Shown: positions 23,213 through 32,128 of the stretch, piece by piece | How the letters are laid out: every line of letters starts with the position of its first letter | Numbering within the stretch: position 1 is the first letter of the stretch | Origin: Paludibacteraceae bacterium | GTDB lineage: Bacteria > Bacteroidota > Bacteroidia > Bacteroidales > Paludibacteraceae | DNA: 64,000 nt | Reading direction: 5' to 3' | Assembly: GCA_024405875.1 (NCBI GenBank) | Contig: JAKSOA010000001.1 | Span: 124,001-188,000, forward strand | The notes under the pieces: model-generated | The model's database searches: none | What the model was told of the DNA's origin: nothing | Seen by the model: the letters and a program-made list of their open reading frames with translations, nothing else | Position numbers and translations under genes: made by a program

Positions 23213-24235
23213 ATGAAACGGTTTAATATTATCCTTTTGCTAATCTGCATTACAAGTGGCTTATCTGCCCAGAGTTTTTATGATGACGTCTATTACACAC
23301 CGTCAGTTAAAACCACGACCAAAACAACCACAACAACCACTACCACAGTCACAACCACCACGCAAAATGGTGGCTCGTCACGTGATATTGATGAATATAA
23401 CCGTTTTTATTCATCAAGCAGCCAGGGCAGTGGTAATCCTGTTGACACAATGCAGGATTTCACTTATACCTCTCAGATAATGAAATATTATAACCCCGAT
23501 GTGGTTCCAGACTCCACTAAGGTGTTCATTCAAAATAACTATTATTACAATAATAATAACAACAATTGCTCAAATTGTGGCAAGAAGAATGAGGTGGTCT
23601 ATCTTGGAGTAGGCGTAGGCGTAGGTCTTGGATGGGGCGGCTGGTACCGTCCATGGTACTATGACCCCTGGTATCGTCCGTATGACCCTTGGTATCACCC
23701 GTATGACCCTTGGTATCGCCCTTGGCCATACTATCCTTACGGCCCCGGTCCGTACTACCCGCCGGCACCACGTCCGTATCCGGTATATCCGGTAAAACCA
23801 GCCGTTTACAGTGACGGACACAGATATACACCAGGTGGTGGTTCTACTTATGGTGGCGGTGGCAGAAACAACGCCGCATACGGAGGTGGCGGTTCATCAA
23901 GCGGCGGATACAGGACTACCAGCAGTTCAAGCAGGTCCAGTCAAAGTTCCGGCACAACAGGAAATATCAGCGGAGCAAGATACGGCACTGTTACAACAAC
24001 GGCTCCGTCAAACACGGCGCCATCAAAAAGCGGTTCCACAAGAAGTTCATATAACACAAGCGGAAGTTCATCTTCAGGAAGCCGTTACGGGAACAGTAGT
24101 AACTACGGAGGAAACGGAAGCAGTTATGGCGGAAGCAGTTCCGGAGGACGTAGTTATGGCGGTGGCAGTTATGGTGGCGGCAGTTATGGAGGCGGAGGTT
24201 CTACCAGCGGTCATAGCGGCGGCAGCAGATATTAA
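23213..24235 (+). CDS. Low-complexity secreted protein (Thr-, Trp/Tyr/Pro- and Gly/Ser-rich)
   Basis: The ATG at 23213 starts a signal peptide (M-K-R-F-N-I-I-L-L-L-I-C, cleavage after L-S-A). The 340-aa product then has distinct low-complexity zones: a Thr run (~30-55), an Asn/Tyr run, a short Cys pair C-S-N-C, a Gly-Val stretch, three near-repeats of P-W-Y-x-P-Y-D, a Pro/Tyr segment, and a long Gly-Ser-Tyr tail. Such sequences suggest an exposed or adhesive surface protein, or a structural component; no enzyme motif is visible. It lies 2 nt before a beta-barrel gene and probably shares its transcript. Confidence 0.7.
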   Translation: MKRFNIILLLICITSGLSAQSFYDDVYYTPSVKTTTKTTTTTTTTVTTTTQNGGSSRDIDEYNRFYSSSSQGSGNPVDTMQDFTYTSQIMKYYNPDVVPDSTKVFIQNNYYYNNNNNNCSNCGKKNEVVYLGVGVGVGLGWGGWYRPWYYDPWYRPYDPWYHPYDPWYRPWPYYPYGPGPYYPPAPRPYPVYPVKPAVYSDGHRYTPGGGSTYGGGGRNNAAYGGGGSSSGGYRTTSSSSRSSQSSGTTGNISGARYGTVTTTAPSNTAPSKSGSTRSSYNTSGSSSSGSRYGNSSNYGGNGSSYGGSSSGGRSYGGGSYGGGSYGGGGSTSGHSGGSRY

Positions 24236-24237
24236 AA

Positions 24238-25827
24238 ATGATTATGAATATGAAACAGAAATATGTTTTTGCGCTGATAGCAGTTTTATCAGGCATTACG
24301 GCAATGGCTCAGTCATTCACAAGTTATGACGCGTTTAACTTTACCAACACACAACTGAACGGCACGGCACGCTTTGTAGGTGTTGGTGGCGCTATGGGAG
24401 CGTTGGGTGGTGACGCCACCACAATGTTCTACAACCCTGCGGGCATAGGCATCTACCGTTCATCTGAGATTACCGCTTCACTTAACGTGCATTGGAACAA
24501 CAACACCATTGGAAACTGCGGTAAGAATGTATTCACCACCGCCAATCTTGAGAATGTATCATACGTAGGACAGTGGGCTATCGGTGCATCAAAAGGCAAG
24601 ACCAACGGACTGATAGGCATCAGTTTCGGAGCCTCTTATAACAGAGTAAGGAATATGGACAAGAACGGTAGTTACTCTCATTCAAAGGATTACTCAAAAT
24701 CACAGTTCCTTGCCCGTGACTCCTATAATCAAGACAAGCAATACTTGAACAAAGATAATTTCAACAACAACGCTATAGGGTATCGTGCCATTTTAGGTTA
24801 TGAAACATACTTGACCGACATTGACGAGAACAAATATAGTCCTGAAAATCCGTTCATTTATAAATCATACTACGATGCAATAGGCGGGGGCGGCGTCACA
24901 GATAATGTGTTCTTTACTGAACGAGGTCATATTGATGAGTTTGCAATAAGCCTTGCAGGTAATGTGAGTGACATATTCTATTTGGGTATGAGTTTTGTAT
25001 GTGACTTTATGGATTACCGTCGCACAGAGGATTATGGAGAGACATTTGTAAATGGTTGCAAAATGAACACCTCAAACACGCTAAATGCAAGGGGTACCGG
25101 ATTCACCTATAAGGTTGGCTTTATTGTTCGCCCCACAAACTGGCTCAGGATTGGCGGAGCATACCACACTCCCTCTTATTATAGAGAAAACAGCAGTAAC
25201 TACAGTTCAGTACAGGCAGACCTCAAACTTCCAATAACAGGTGAGAGAAAAAACATAGGGCTAGACACACCTATTTCATCCGAGAATGGTTATATCAATG
25301 GTCCTATGAAAGCGTTAGGCAGCATAGGGTTCCTACTTGGTAAATATGGCTTTATAGGGATTGAATATGAGTGGGCTAATGTTTCAGGAATGGTCATTAA
25401 AAATTCATACGGACGTGTAAACACAACTATGAATGAGCAAACAAAAGGTTTCTTCTGTGACACGCATACCGCTCGTCTTGGTCTTGAGGTAAAACCTATT
25501 GATGAGATGTCAATTCGTTTGGGCGGTGGATATACCACAGCACCTATGAAAAAAGATGAGGCGGCAAGGCTATACTACTCTACTGACACCCGTTTTGATA
25601 CCCACTACATAAACTACGGTCCATCCTATAATGTTACAGCGGGCTTAGGTTACAGAATAGGGCGTCACAGTCTTGACCTTGCATATATATGGCAGGTTAA
25701 TGATGGAAACTATTATGAATTCATAGGTAATGACGACAGTTCCGTTGGCCCTACATTTAGTGTTAGCCCTATGAGTTACCACAATGTACGCAACCAGATA
25801 TACCTGACCTATTCAGTTAGATTCTGA
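24238..25827 (+). CDS. FadL/OmpP1-like outer membrane beta-barrel protein
   Basis: The 529-aa protein has a signal peptide (K-Y-V-F-A-L-I-A-V-L-S-G-I-T-A-M-A-Q) and alternating amphipathic strands throughout, ending in a terminal aromatic-rich strand (Y-L-T-Y-S-V-R-F). The early block A-R-F-V-G-V-G-G-A-M-G-A-L-G-G-D-A, then F-Y-N-P-A-G-I-G, is the N-terminal signature of FadL/OmpP1-type proteins of Bacteroidota. These transport hydrophobic compounds or serve as surface scaffolds. The initiator could be any of three close Met codons. Its 3' end overlaps the converging lpxB gene by 19 nt, so there is no terminator between them. Confidence 0.78.
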   Translation: MIMNMKQKYVFALIAVLSGITAMAQSFTSYDAFNFTNTQLNGTARFVGVGGAMGALGGDATTMFYNPAGIGIYRSSEITASLNVHWNNNTIGNCGKNVFTTANLENVSYVGQWAIGASKGKTNGLIGISFGASYNRVRNMDKNGSYSHSKDYSKSQFLARDSYNQDKQYLNKDNFNNNAIGYRAILGYETYLTDIDENKYSPENPFIYKSYYDAIGGGGVTDNVFFTERGHIDEFAISLAGNVSDIFYLGMSFVCDFMDYRRTEDYGETFVNGCKMNTSNTLNARGTGFTYKVGFIVRPTNWLRIGGAYHTPSYYRENSSNYSSVQADLKLPITGERKNIGLDTPISSENGYINGPMKALGSIGFLLGKYGFIGIEYEWANVSGMVIKNSYGRVNTTMNEQTKGFFCDTHTARLGLEVKPIDEMSIRLGGGYTTAPMKKDEAARLYYSTDTRFDTHYINYGPSYNVTAGLGYRIGRHSLDLAYIWQVNDGNYYEFIGNDDSSVGPTFSVSPMSYHNVRNQIYLTYSVRF

Positions 25828-26954
25828 TTATTTAAAGAGGCAATAATTTTTTCAGCCACCACATCTGAGGCTACACTTGTACCCAGTATGGTGGCTAATT
25901 CTTTGTAGTCACTACGCATAGTGGCACGGCACTCATCTGAAGAGATAATATCAGTAAGAGATTGCGTGACACTCTCTACCGTACAGCCTCCGGCAACCAA
26001 CTCTTTGACACTGTATCTTTGCAGAATAATATTCACAAGTGAGATATATGGGACGTGCAGCAAATATTTGCGGCCGAACCTATATAGCAAATCAGGCATA
26101 AAAATAGGATAGACAACAACCTCAGGGACACCGAACAGCGCAGTCTCAAGGGTAGCGGTGCCAGAATTAACAACTGCGGCGTCAGAGAATGAGAGCAACT
26201 GATATGTAAGGTCACATACAACCTTTATATCAGGTGAAACCTTGTCATACAGTTTATGGTCAGCAGCACTTGTTGCTGCAATAACAAACTGATAATCAGG
26301 AAATAGACTCTTGTCTAACTTATTAATAATAGGAATAGTCTTCTCAATCTCCTGTTTGCGGCTTCCAGGCAACACAGCCACAATCTTCTTTGACGGGTCA
26401 AGTTCATTTACAATAAAGAAATCATCTCTCTTTACCTTGTTTGCCTGTGACACGCTTTGAACACTTGGGTTTCCCACATACTCCACATTCTCAAAACCGT
26501 GTTTCTTGTAGAAATCAACCTCAAACGGGAATATGCAATATACCTTGTCAACGTACCTCTTAATGGTCTCCACCCTACCCTCTTTCCAAGCCCATATTTT
26601 TGGCGGTATGTAATATATAATCTTCAGATTCAGAACACTTTTAGCATATTTGGCTATCTCAAGATTAAAGCCTGGATAATCTATGAGTATAAGCATATCA
26701 GGAGCATACGCCTCAATATCTCTCTTGCAATCCTGAAGGTTATTAATGATTTTCCTTGCGTTCAAAGCCACACGCAAGAATCCCATAATGGCGGTATCCT
26801 TGTAGTTTTTTACAAGTGAGCCTCCCTCCGCAAGCATCTTATCTCCACCATAATAACGGAACTCCGCATCGGGGTCAACCTTTATAAGTGATTTTATAAG
26901 ATTACTGCCGTGAAGGTCACCGGACGCCTCTCCTGCTATAAGATAATATTTCAT
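25809..26954 (-). CDS. lpxB: Lipid-A-disaccharide synthase
   Basis: The 381-aa protein starts Y-Y-L-I-A-G-E-A-S-G-D-L-H-G, the family signature, and contains Y-Y-I-P-P-K-I-W-A-W near residue 118 and L-P-G-S-R-K-Q-E-I near residue 194. LpxB joins UDP-2,3-diacylglucosamine with lipid X at the inner membrane to form the lipid A disaccharide. Length fits the family. It lies downstream of a small membrane-protein gene and surE; the same order of surE and lpxB is common in Bacteroidota. Simple repeats fill the 43 bp upstream. Confidence 0.93.
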   Translation of the reverse strand: MKYYLIAGEASGDLHGSNLIKSLIKVDPDAEFRYYGGDKMLAEGGSLVKNYKDTAIMGFLRVALNARKIINNLQDCKRDIEAYAPDMLILIDYPGFNLEIAKYAKSVLNLKIIYYIPPKIWAWKEGRVETIKRYVDKVYCIFPFEVDFYKKHGFENVEYVGNPSVQSVSQANKVKRDDFFIVNELDPSKKIVAVLPGSRKQEIEKTIPIINKLDKSLFPDYQFVIAATSAADHKLYDKVSPDIKVVCDLTYQLLSFSDAAVVNSGTATLETALFGVPEVVVYPIFMPDLLYRFGRKYLLHVPYISLVNIILQRYSVKELVAGGCTVESVTQSLTDIISSDECRATMRSDYKELATILGTSVASDVVAEKIIASLNNQNLTE

Positions 26955-26974
26955 AATTTTTCTAAAACTTTATT

Positions 26975-27000
26975 CACTGTCAACTGTCCACTGTCCACTA
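26975..27000. repeat. Simple repeat CACTGTC/AACTGTC/CACTGTC
   Basis: Four imperfect 7-8-bp units based on ACTGTCC(A) lie between lpxB and the next gene. Closely similar sequence occurs in frame inside mutS2 (about 45180-45230). Confidence 0.6.
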
Positions 27001-27285
27001 CTCACAGAACAGATAAAACAACAACATAAGATATGGTGTAATGCCCAACACTCCGCCTTTGCACACTTTCCAACGCTCTGTTTTGTATCCCCAAAAAAGC
27101 ACAAGTGAACTTGGCATCTGACAAAATATCACATAATTAAGGAATACAGGTTGGTTTATCCAATGTCTGACATCTTGGAATGACATTCCTGACAATGATT
27201 CCCAAGTAAAAGCGAAAAGAACAAATGGAATAACCAGACAAAGTCCGAAACCAAGAAAGAAGTTGTCAAACTTTTTGGGAGTCAT
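26998..27285 (-). CDS. Small integral membrane protein (95 aa)
   Basis: The 95-aa protein has about three hydrophobic helices (F-G-L-C-L-V-I-P-F-V-L-F-A-F near residue 12; V-F-L-N-Y-V-I-F near 47; Y-L-M-L-L-F-Y-L-F near 84). Conserved-looking W-x-S-x-x-G-M-S-F and G-Y-K-T-E-R-W segments link them. It overlaps the 3' end of surE by 20 nt and so is co-expressed with surE and probably lpxB. Genes of this size occur between surE and lpxB in other Bacteroidota, but the function is unknown to me. Confidence 0.7.
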   Translation of the reverse strand: MTPKKFDNFFLGFGLCLVIPFVLFAFTWESLSGMSFQDVRHWINQPVFLNYVIFCQMPSSLVLFWGYKTERWKVCKGGVLGITPYLMLLFYLFCE

Positions 27286-28033
27286 AATTCCAACTTTTTA
27301 GGGTTTCAACACTCTGATAATGTGTTAAATCTATATGGCACGGAACTATTGAGGCGTATCCAGCCTTAAGGGTTCCCTCATCTGTATCCTCAGCATCAGG
27401 TTCAAAATTATTGAACGTACCCGTTAGCCAATAATATTTGTTACCGGCAGGGTCTGTGCCTTCCACAAAACGTTCCTGCCATCTGCCACGACTTTGCCTT
27501 ACAATTTTAGCACCTTTGATTTCTCCTACAGGAAAATTGACATTCAGGCAAATTCCTGTCGGCAAGCCCTCATCCAGCACTTTCTTAATAAGTTTTACAG
27601 AGTGTCTCACAGCCTCTGTCATATCAGCGTTTTGGTCGTATGAGCACAATGACAATCCCATTGAAGGTATCCCCTCAGCACACCCTTCAAGAGCCGCCCC
27701 CATAGTACCTGAATAAATTACATTTATTGATGAATTTGTACCGTGGTTTATTCCTGCAACAAGCAAATCAGGTTTTCTGTCAAGAATAGAGTACATTCCT
27801 ATCTTCACGCAATCACAAGGTGTGCCGTTGCATCTGTACATTGTAAGATTGCCATTGGTGTACTGTTTCCAATATCGGAGCGGTGTGGTAACAGTTATTG
27901 CCTTTGACTGTGCTGAACGAGGTCCGTCAGGAGCCACCACTACAATATTGCCCAAATCCTTGATTGCCTCAACAAGACAATTCAAGCCCTTAGCGGTAAT
28001 ACCGTCATCATTGGTTACTAAAATGGTCCTCAT
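27266..28033 (-). CDS. surE: 5'-nucleotidase SurE
   Basis: The 255-aa protein opens with I-L-V-T-N-D-D-G-I, the metal-binding Asp-Asp of SurE, followed by V-V-A-P-D-G-P-R-S-A-Q-S-K-A-I and G-I-N-H-G-T-N-S-S-I-N-V-I-Y-S-G-T-M-G-A-A, both typical. SurE removes phosphate from nucleoside 5'- and 3'-monophosphates in the cytosol. Length is normal. It lies 2 nt downstream of the ACT-domain gene, forming a chain ACT gene-surE-membrane protein-lpxB. Confidence 0.92.
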   Translation of the reverse strand: MRTILVTNDDGITAKGLNCLVEAIKDLGNIVVVAPDGPRSAQSKAITVTTPLRYWKQYTNGNLTMYRCNGTPCDCVKIGMYSILDRKPDLLVAGINHGTNSSINVIYSGTMGAALEGCAEGIPSMGLSLCSYDQNADMTEAVRHSVKLIKKVLDEGLPTGICLNVNFPVGEIKGAKIVRQSRGRWQERFVEGTDPAGNKYYWLTGTFNNFEPDAEDTDEGTLKAGYASIVPCHIDLTHYQSVETLKSWNYDSQKV

Positions 28034-28035
28034 TA

Positions 28036-28437
28036 TTATAACATTGTTATGTTATTTTCTGAAATAACTTTAACTGCCTTCTCCATATCGTCAGGCTTAA
28101 TGGCGGTAATGGCTTTATCGCTGTCTGAATAAGCATACATATACTCAATATAGACCTTTGCCTCAGCAAGAATATCTAGAATCTTGTTCAGAGTGCCAGG
28201 TTTGTTTGCCATCTTTATGCCAATGATATCTGTTACAGAGACCGCAAAACCATTTTTTCTAAGTTCCTCCTTTGCCTTCTCCGTATCATCAACCAAAAGA
28301 CGCAGAATGCCAAAATCAGCACTGTCCGCCACAGAGAACGCACGCATATTTATATTTGCTTTGGCTAGTATCTTTGTAACATCATTAAGCCTGCCTGTCT
28401 TATTCTCTAAAAATACTGATAATTGTTTTGTAGTCAT
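28036..28437 (-). CDS. Tandem ACT-domain protein
   Basis: The 133-aa protein consists of two ACT domains in a row (residues ~5-65, Q-L-S-V-F-L-E-N-K-T-G-R-L; residues ~70-133, I-G-I-K-M-A-N-K-P-G-T-L) with no enzyme domain. Such proteins bind amino acids and are frequently encoded next to a phenylacetate-CoA ligase gene, as here. It might regulate aryl-acid or branched-chain metabolism allosterically. The gene lies 31 nt after paaK and 2 nt before surE. Confidence 0.85.
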   Translation of the reverse strand: MTTKQLSVFLENKTGRLNDVTKILAKANINMRAFSVADSADFGILRLLVDDTEKAKEELRKNGFAVSVTDIIGIKMANKPGTLNKILDILAEAKVYIEYMYAYSDSDKAITAIKPDDMEKAVKVISENNITML

Positions 28438-28468
28438 AATAGTATGGTTATTCGTTAATTACTAATTA

Positions 28469-29773
28469 CTAATTGCAAAACACTCTCTTGTCCAGCACTC
28501 TCTTCTCCTTACCCTCACTACGTTGCAGAGAACGCGGCTCAACAAGACGGATTGTAGGATTCAGACCTACAACGCTCTGAATGCGACTTGCAAGTTTCTT
28601 TTGAAGTTTAAGCATACCTGATATGTCATCGGTATAGAACTGTTCCTTAACCTCAACTTTTATCTCAAATGTATCTGTGTTGTTCACACGGTCAACAGTT
28701 ATGAAGAAGTGCGGCTCAAACTCCTCTGTCTCAAGTATGACAGACTCTATCTGTGACGGGAATACATTTACACCGCGAATTATGAGCATATCATCACAAC
28801 GACCCATAATCTTTGACATACGTACCGATGTGCGTCCGCACTCACACTTGTCATAATTGAGTTTTGTAAGGTCGTGGGTACGGAAACGTATAAGCGGCAT
28901 ACCCTCTTTTGTAAGTGTGGTGAATACCAACTCTCCAACCTCTCCCGGTGCCACAGGCTCACCTGTCTCAGGATTTACTATCTCCGGATAAAAGTGGTCT
29001 TCATTAATGTGTGTGCCACATTGGAACTCACATTCGTGACCTACACCAGGTCCGGTAATCTCTGTAAGTCCATATATGTCAAACGCCTTAACACCCAGAC
29101 GCCGCTCTATCTCCTTGCGCATCTGCTCTGTCCAAGGCTCCGCCCCGAATATTCCAACCTTCAATTGGAAATCTGAACGTGGAATGCCAGAACGCTCAAT
29201 ACATTCAGCAAGATGAAGCGCGTATGATGGTGTGCAGCATAATGCCTTAACGCCCATATCACGCAGCATAAGTATCTGTTTGTCTGTATTCCCCGATGAC
29301 ATTGGGACTACCGTACCTCCTATGGTCTCAACAGCGCCGTGAACGCCAAGACCTCCTGTAAAGAGACCGTATCCGTATGACACTTGCACCACGTCATTCT
29401 TTCCAAGTCCGTAAGCGGTGAGACAGCGGGCGCCAACCTCATTCCAAACGCCCAAATCATTCCTTGTGTAGCCAACTACTATAGGCTTGCCTGTAGTGCC
29501 TGATGATGCGTGAATGCGTACAATCTCTGACATCGGGGAAGAGAGCAACCCGAACGGGTAGTAATCTCTCAAATCCTGTTTGCAGGTGAATGGCAACTTT
29601 ACAATGTCTTCAAGTGAGTTTATATCACCAGGAGTCACTCCTGCCTGCTGCATACGCTTTCTGTATGGCTCACAGTTAAAATATACTCTCTCTACAACCG
29701 CTTTCAATCTTTTGCCTTGTAATGCCGTACGTTCATCACGTGACATACACTCAGCAGTTTCATTCCAAATCAT
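28469..29773 (-). CDS. paaK: Phenylacetate-CoA ligase
   Basis: A 434-aa adenylate-forming enzyme, starting at the Met before I-W-N-E-T-A-E. Motifs are H-A-S-S-G-T-T-G-K-P near residue 90 (AMP binding), D-I-Y-G-L-T-E near residue 235, and the C-terminal K-I-M-G-R-C-D-D-M-L with a terminal Lys in G-K-E-K-R. In Bacteroidota with no complete phenylacetate degradation route it usually works with indolepyruvate- or 2-oxoacid-type enzymes, activating aryl acids to CoA esters. Its stop codon lies within a run of TAATTAG repeats. The ACT gene downstream may sense the product. Confidence 0.9.
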   Translation of the reverse strand: MIWNETAECMSRDERTALQGKRLKAVVERVYFNCEPYRKRMQQAGVTPGDINSLEDIVKLPFTCKQDLRDYYPFGLLSSPMSEIVRIHASSGTTGKPIVVGYTRNDLGVWNEVGARCLTAYGLGKNDVVQVSYGYGLFTGGLGVHGAVETIGGTVVPMSSGNTDKQILMLRDMGVKALCCTPSYALHLAECIERSGIPRSDFQLKVGIFGAEPWTEQMRKEIERRLGVKAFDIYGLTEITGPGVGHECEFQCGTHINEDHFYPEIVNPETGEPVAPGEVGELVFTTLTKEGMPLIRFRTHDLTKLNYDKCECGRTSVRMSKIMGRCDDMLIIRGVNVFPSQIESVILETEEFEPHFFITVDRVNNTDTFEIKVEVKEQFYTDDISGMLKLQKKLASRIQSVVGLNPTIRLVEPRSLQRSEGKEKRVLDKRVFCN

Positions 29774-29865
29774 AATCAAAATTTTTAACAGACAAAGTTA
29801 CATATTTTTCTATAAATTCCTTACATTTGCACCGTTATAACCTTTCATTATTTAATCTTATAAAA

Positions 29866-30048
29866 ATGGGACAATTAAAACTATCTTCAAACAAAGTAAT
29901 CGGTGGTGTATGTGCAGGCATAGCGGAATTTTTAGGTATTGACATCAAATTAACACGTATTATTTTTGTAGTGCTGGCTATTTTGGGCACCATAGGTATT
30001 TGGGCATACCTTATAATGTGGATTGTTATGTACCTCATTAATAAATAA
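29866..30048 (+). CDS. PspC-domain membrane protein
   Basis: A 60-aa protein starting M-G-Q-L-K-L-S-S-N-K (ATG at 29866) and consisting of a single PspC domain: V-I-G-G-V-C-A-G-I-A-E-F-L-G-I near residue 12, then one long hydrophobic helix (I-I-F-V-V-L-A-I-L-G-T-I-G-I-W-A-Y-L). PspC domains belong to envelope-stress responses, but free-standing versions in Bacteroidota are uncharacterised. A TACATTTG -7 box at 29822-29829 lies 37 nt upstream. The uvrB gene follows after 21 nt. Confidence 0.85.
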   Translation: MGQLKLSSNKVIGGVCAGIAEFLGIDIKLTRIIFVVLAILGTIGIWAYLIMWIVMYLINK

Positions 30049-30069
30049 TAAAGGCATTTCACATATATA

Positions 30070-32073
30070 GTGAGAGGTTTTGCGTTAGCATCTGAATATA
30101 AGCCTACCGGTGACCAGGTTGATGCCATTGAGCAACTGACCAACGGCGTATTTCGTGGCGACAGGCATCAGACTCTGCTTGGCGTGACTGGCTCAGGTAA
30201 GACATTCACCATTGCCAATGTAATTCAGAACGTAAACCGCCCCACACTTGTCTTAAGCCACAACAAGACGCTTGCGGCACAACTCTACAGTGAGTTCAAA
30301 AGTTTCTTCCCCGATAATGCGGTTGAATATTTTGTCTCATACTATGACTACTATCAACCTGAGGCTTACCTGCCGCTAACTGACACTTATATTGAGAAAG
30401 ACCTTGCCATAAATGAGGAGATTGACCGTCTTAGGCTCTCCGCCATTCAGGCTCTTCTCTCAGGACGCAAAGATGTCATAGTGGTCTCATCTGTAAGTTG
30501 CATCTATGGTATAGGGAATCCAGAGGATTTCACTAAGAACACCATTGAGATAGAGCAAGGAATGAAAATAAGCCGTGATGAACTGCTACGCCGTTTGGTG
30601 CGGGCGATGTACACACGCAATGAGATTGAGTTCGGGCGAGGAAAGTTCCGTGTCAAGGGTGACACCGTGGATATTTGGCTCGCTTTCACTGATGCCATAA
30701 TACGCATTGTATTCTGGGACGATGAAATTGACTCCATAGAGATGTTGGATTGCTTTACTCTGAACACAGTAGAGATACTAAAGAGTTACAACATAGCCCC
30801 CGCAAACATATTCGTCACTACTAAGGAGAACACAGACCGTGCCATCGGGGAGATTGAGATTGACCTTGGCAAACAGATTGAATATATGCAGTCCATTGGC
30901 AAAGAGTATGAGGCTAAACGGCTTTTGGAGCGCACCACATATGACCTTGAGATGATTAGGGAGTTGGGCTACTGCTCAGGCATTGAGAACTACTCCCGTT
31001 ACTTTGACGGACGTGAGCCTGGCACGCCCCCTTTCTGCCTTATGGATTTCTTCCCCGATGATTTTCTTATGGTCATAGATGAGAGCCACGTTACAGTTCC
31101 TCAGATTCACGCAATGTATGGCGGAGACAAGGCTCGCAAGAAAAATCTGGTGGAGTATGGATTCCGTCTGCCTGCTGCAATGGACAACCGTCCTCTCAAA
31201 TTTGAAGAGTTTGAGGGCAAGGAGAAACAGACCATATATGTAAGCGCCACCCCCGATGACTATGAGTTGGATAAATCAGGAGGTGTTGTTGTGGAGCAGG
31301 TCATACGCCCCACAGGACTACTTGACCCTGAGATTATTGTCAGACCAAGCAAGAATCAGATGGACGACCTGCTTGAGGAGATTGCTGTGCGTGCTGAGAG
31401 AGATGAGCGTGTGCTTGTGACAACACTAACCAAACGTATGGCGGAGGAACTTGCTGAGTTTCTGCTTAAAAACGGCGTCCGTTGTAATTATATTCACTCT
31501 GACATTGACACACTTGAGCGTGTGCAGATTCTCAATGACCTGCGTGCCGGCATTTATGACGTACTTATTGGTGTGAACCTGCTACGTGAGGGGCTTGACC
31601 TGCCACAGGTATCGCTTGTAGCAATTCTTGACGCAGACAAAGAGGGTTTCCTGCGTTCTCACCGCTCACTGACACAGACTGTGGGACGCGCCGCAAGAAA
31701 CGTGAACGGCATTGCAATTATGTACGCTGACAAAATTACTGACAGTATGCGGCAGACAATAGATGAGACAAACCGCCGTCGTGGCAAGCAAAAAGCATAC
31801 AATGAGGCACACCACATAACGCCTAAATCAGCGTTCAGCAACGGTGCCTCACCACTTGCAGCCACATCATCTCAACCCGCATCACCGAATCACCGAATCA
31901 CCGAATCACCATTAATAGCGGCTGAGACGGCATCGGGTTACAAGACAAAAGATGAGTTACAGAAAGGCATTGACAAACTCAAGAAACAGATGCTTGAAGC
32001 CTCCAAGAAGATGGACTTCCTGCAAGCCGCCCAATACCGTGATGAGATGCTTAAACTTATGAGTCTACTCTAA
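30070..32073 (+). CDS. uvrB: Excinuclease ABC subunit B
   Basis: Starts at GTG (30070) because the family N-terminus, S-E-Y-x-P-T-G-D-Q, follows 7 codons later. The 667-aa protein shows Walker A G-V-T-G-S-G-K-T, the beta-hairpin Y-Y-D-Y-Y-Q-P-E-A-Y, D-E-S-H-V-T-V-P-Q (motif II), Q-T-V-G-R-A-A-R-N (motif VI), and a C-terminal UVR domain (residues ~630-665). UvrB is the damage-verifying helicase of nucleotide excision repair. Odd: the linker before the UVR domain carries an insert rich in Ser/Pro/Ala, with three copies of ATCACCGA (31881-31904) read in frame. Confidence 0.96.
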   Translation: MRGFALASEYKPTGDQVDAIEQLTNGVFRGDRHQTLLGVTGSGKTFTIANVIQNVNRPTLVLSHNKTLAAQLYSEFKSFFPDNAVEYFVSYYDYYQPEAYLPLTDTYIEKDLAINEEIDRLRLSAIQALLSGRKDVIVVSSVSCIYGIGNPEDFTKNTIEIEQGMKISRDELLRRLVRAMYTRNEIEFGRGKFRVKGDTVDIWLAFTDAIIRIVFWDDEIDSIEMLDCFTLNTVEILKSYNIAPANIFVTTKENTDRAIGEIEIDLGKQIEYMQSIGKEYEAKRLLERTTYDLEMIRELGYCSGIENYSRYFDGREPGTPPFCLMDFFPDDFLMVIDESHVTVPQIHAMYGGDKARKKNLVEYGFRLPAAMDNRPLKFEEFEGKEKQTIYVSATPDDYELDKSGGVVVEQVIRPTGLLDPEIIVRPSKNQMDDLLEEIAVRAERDERVLVTTLTKRMAEELAEFLLKNGVRCNYIHSDIDTLERVQILNDLRAGIYDVLIGVNLLREGLDLPQVSLVAILDADKEGFLRSHRSLTQTVGRAARNVNGIAIMYADKITDSMRQTIDETNRRRGKQKAYNEAHHITPKSAFSNGASPLAATSSQPASPNHRITESPLIAAETASGYKTKDELQKGIDKLKKQMLEASKKMDFLQAAQYRDEMLKLMSLL

Positions 32074-32074
32074 A

Positions 32075-32113
32075 AAAATATGGTCTGCAACCTATTGTTA
32101 CAGACCATATTTT
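32075..32113. terminator. Bidirectional terminator between uvrB and oadB
   Basis: A perfect 13-bp stem, AAAATATGGTCTG (32075-32087) and CAGACCATATTTT (32101-32113), flanked by A and T runs. Confidence 0.85.
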
Positions 32114-32128
32114 TATGTATAATTTGAA

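Noticed and set aside
23526..23831. Leftward frame rich in D-T-K-G-H-T repeats opposite the low-complexity gene
   Set aside because: Shadow of the P-W-Y-x-P-Y-D repeats on the other strand.
23811..24329. Rightward 172-aa frame overlapping the Gly/Ser-rich tail
   Set aside because: Out-of-frame reading of Gly-Ser codon repeats that would overlap two well-supported genes.
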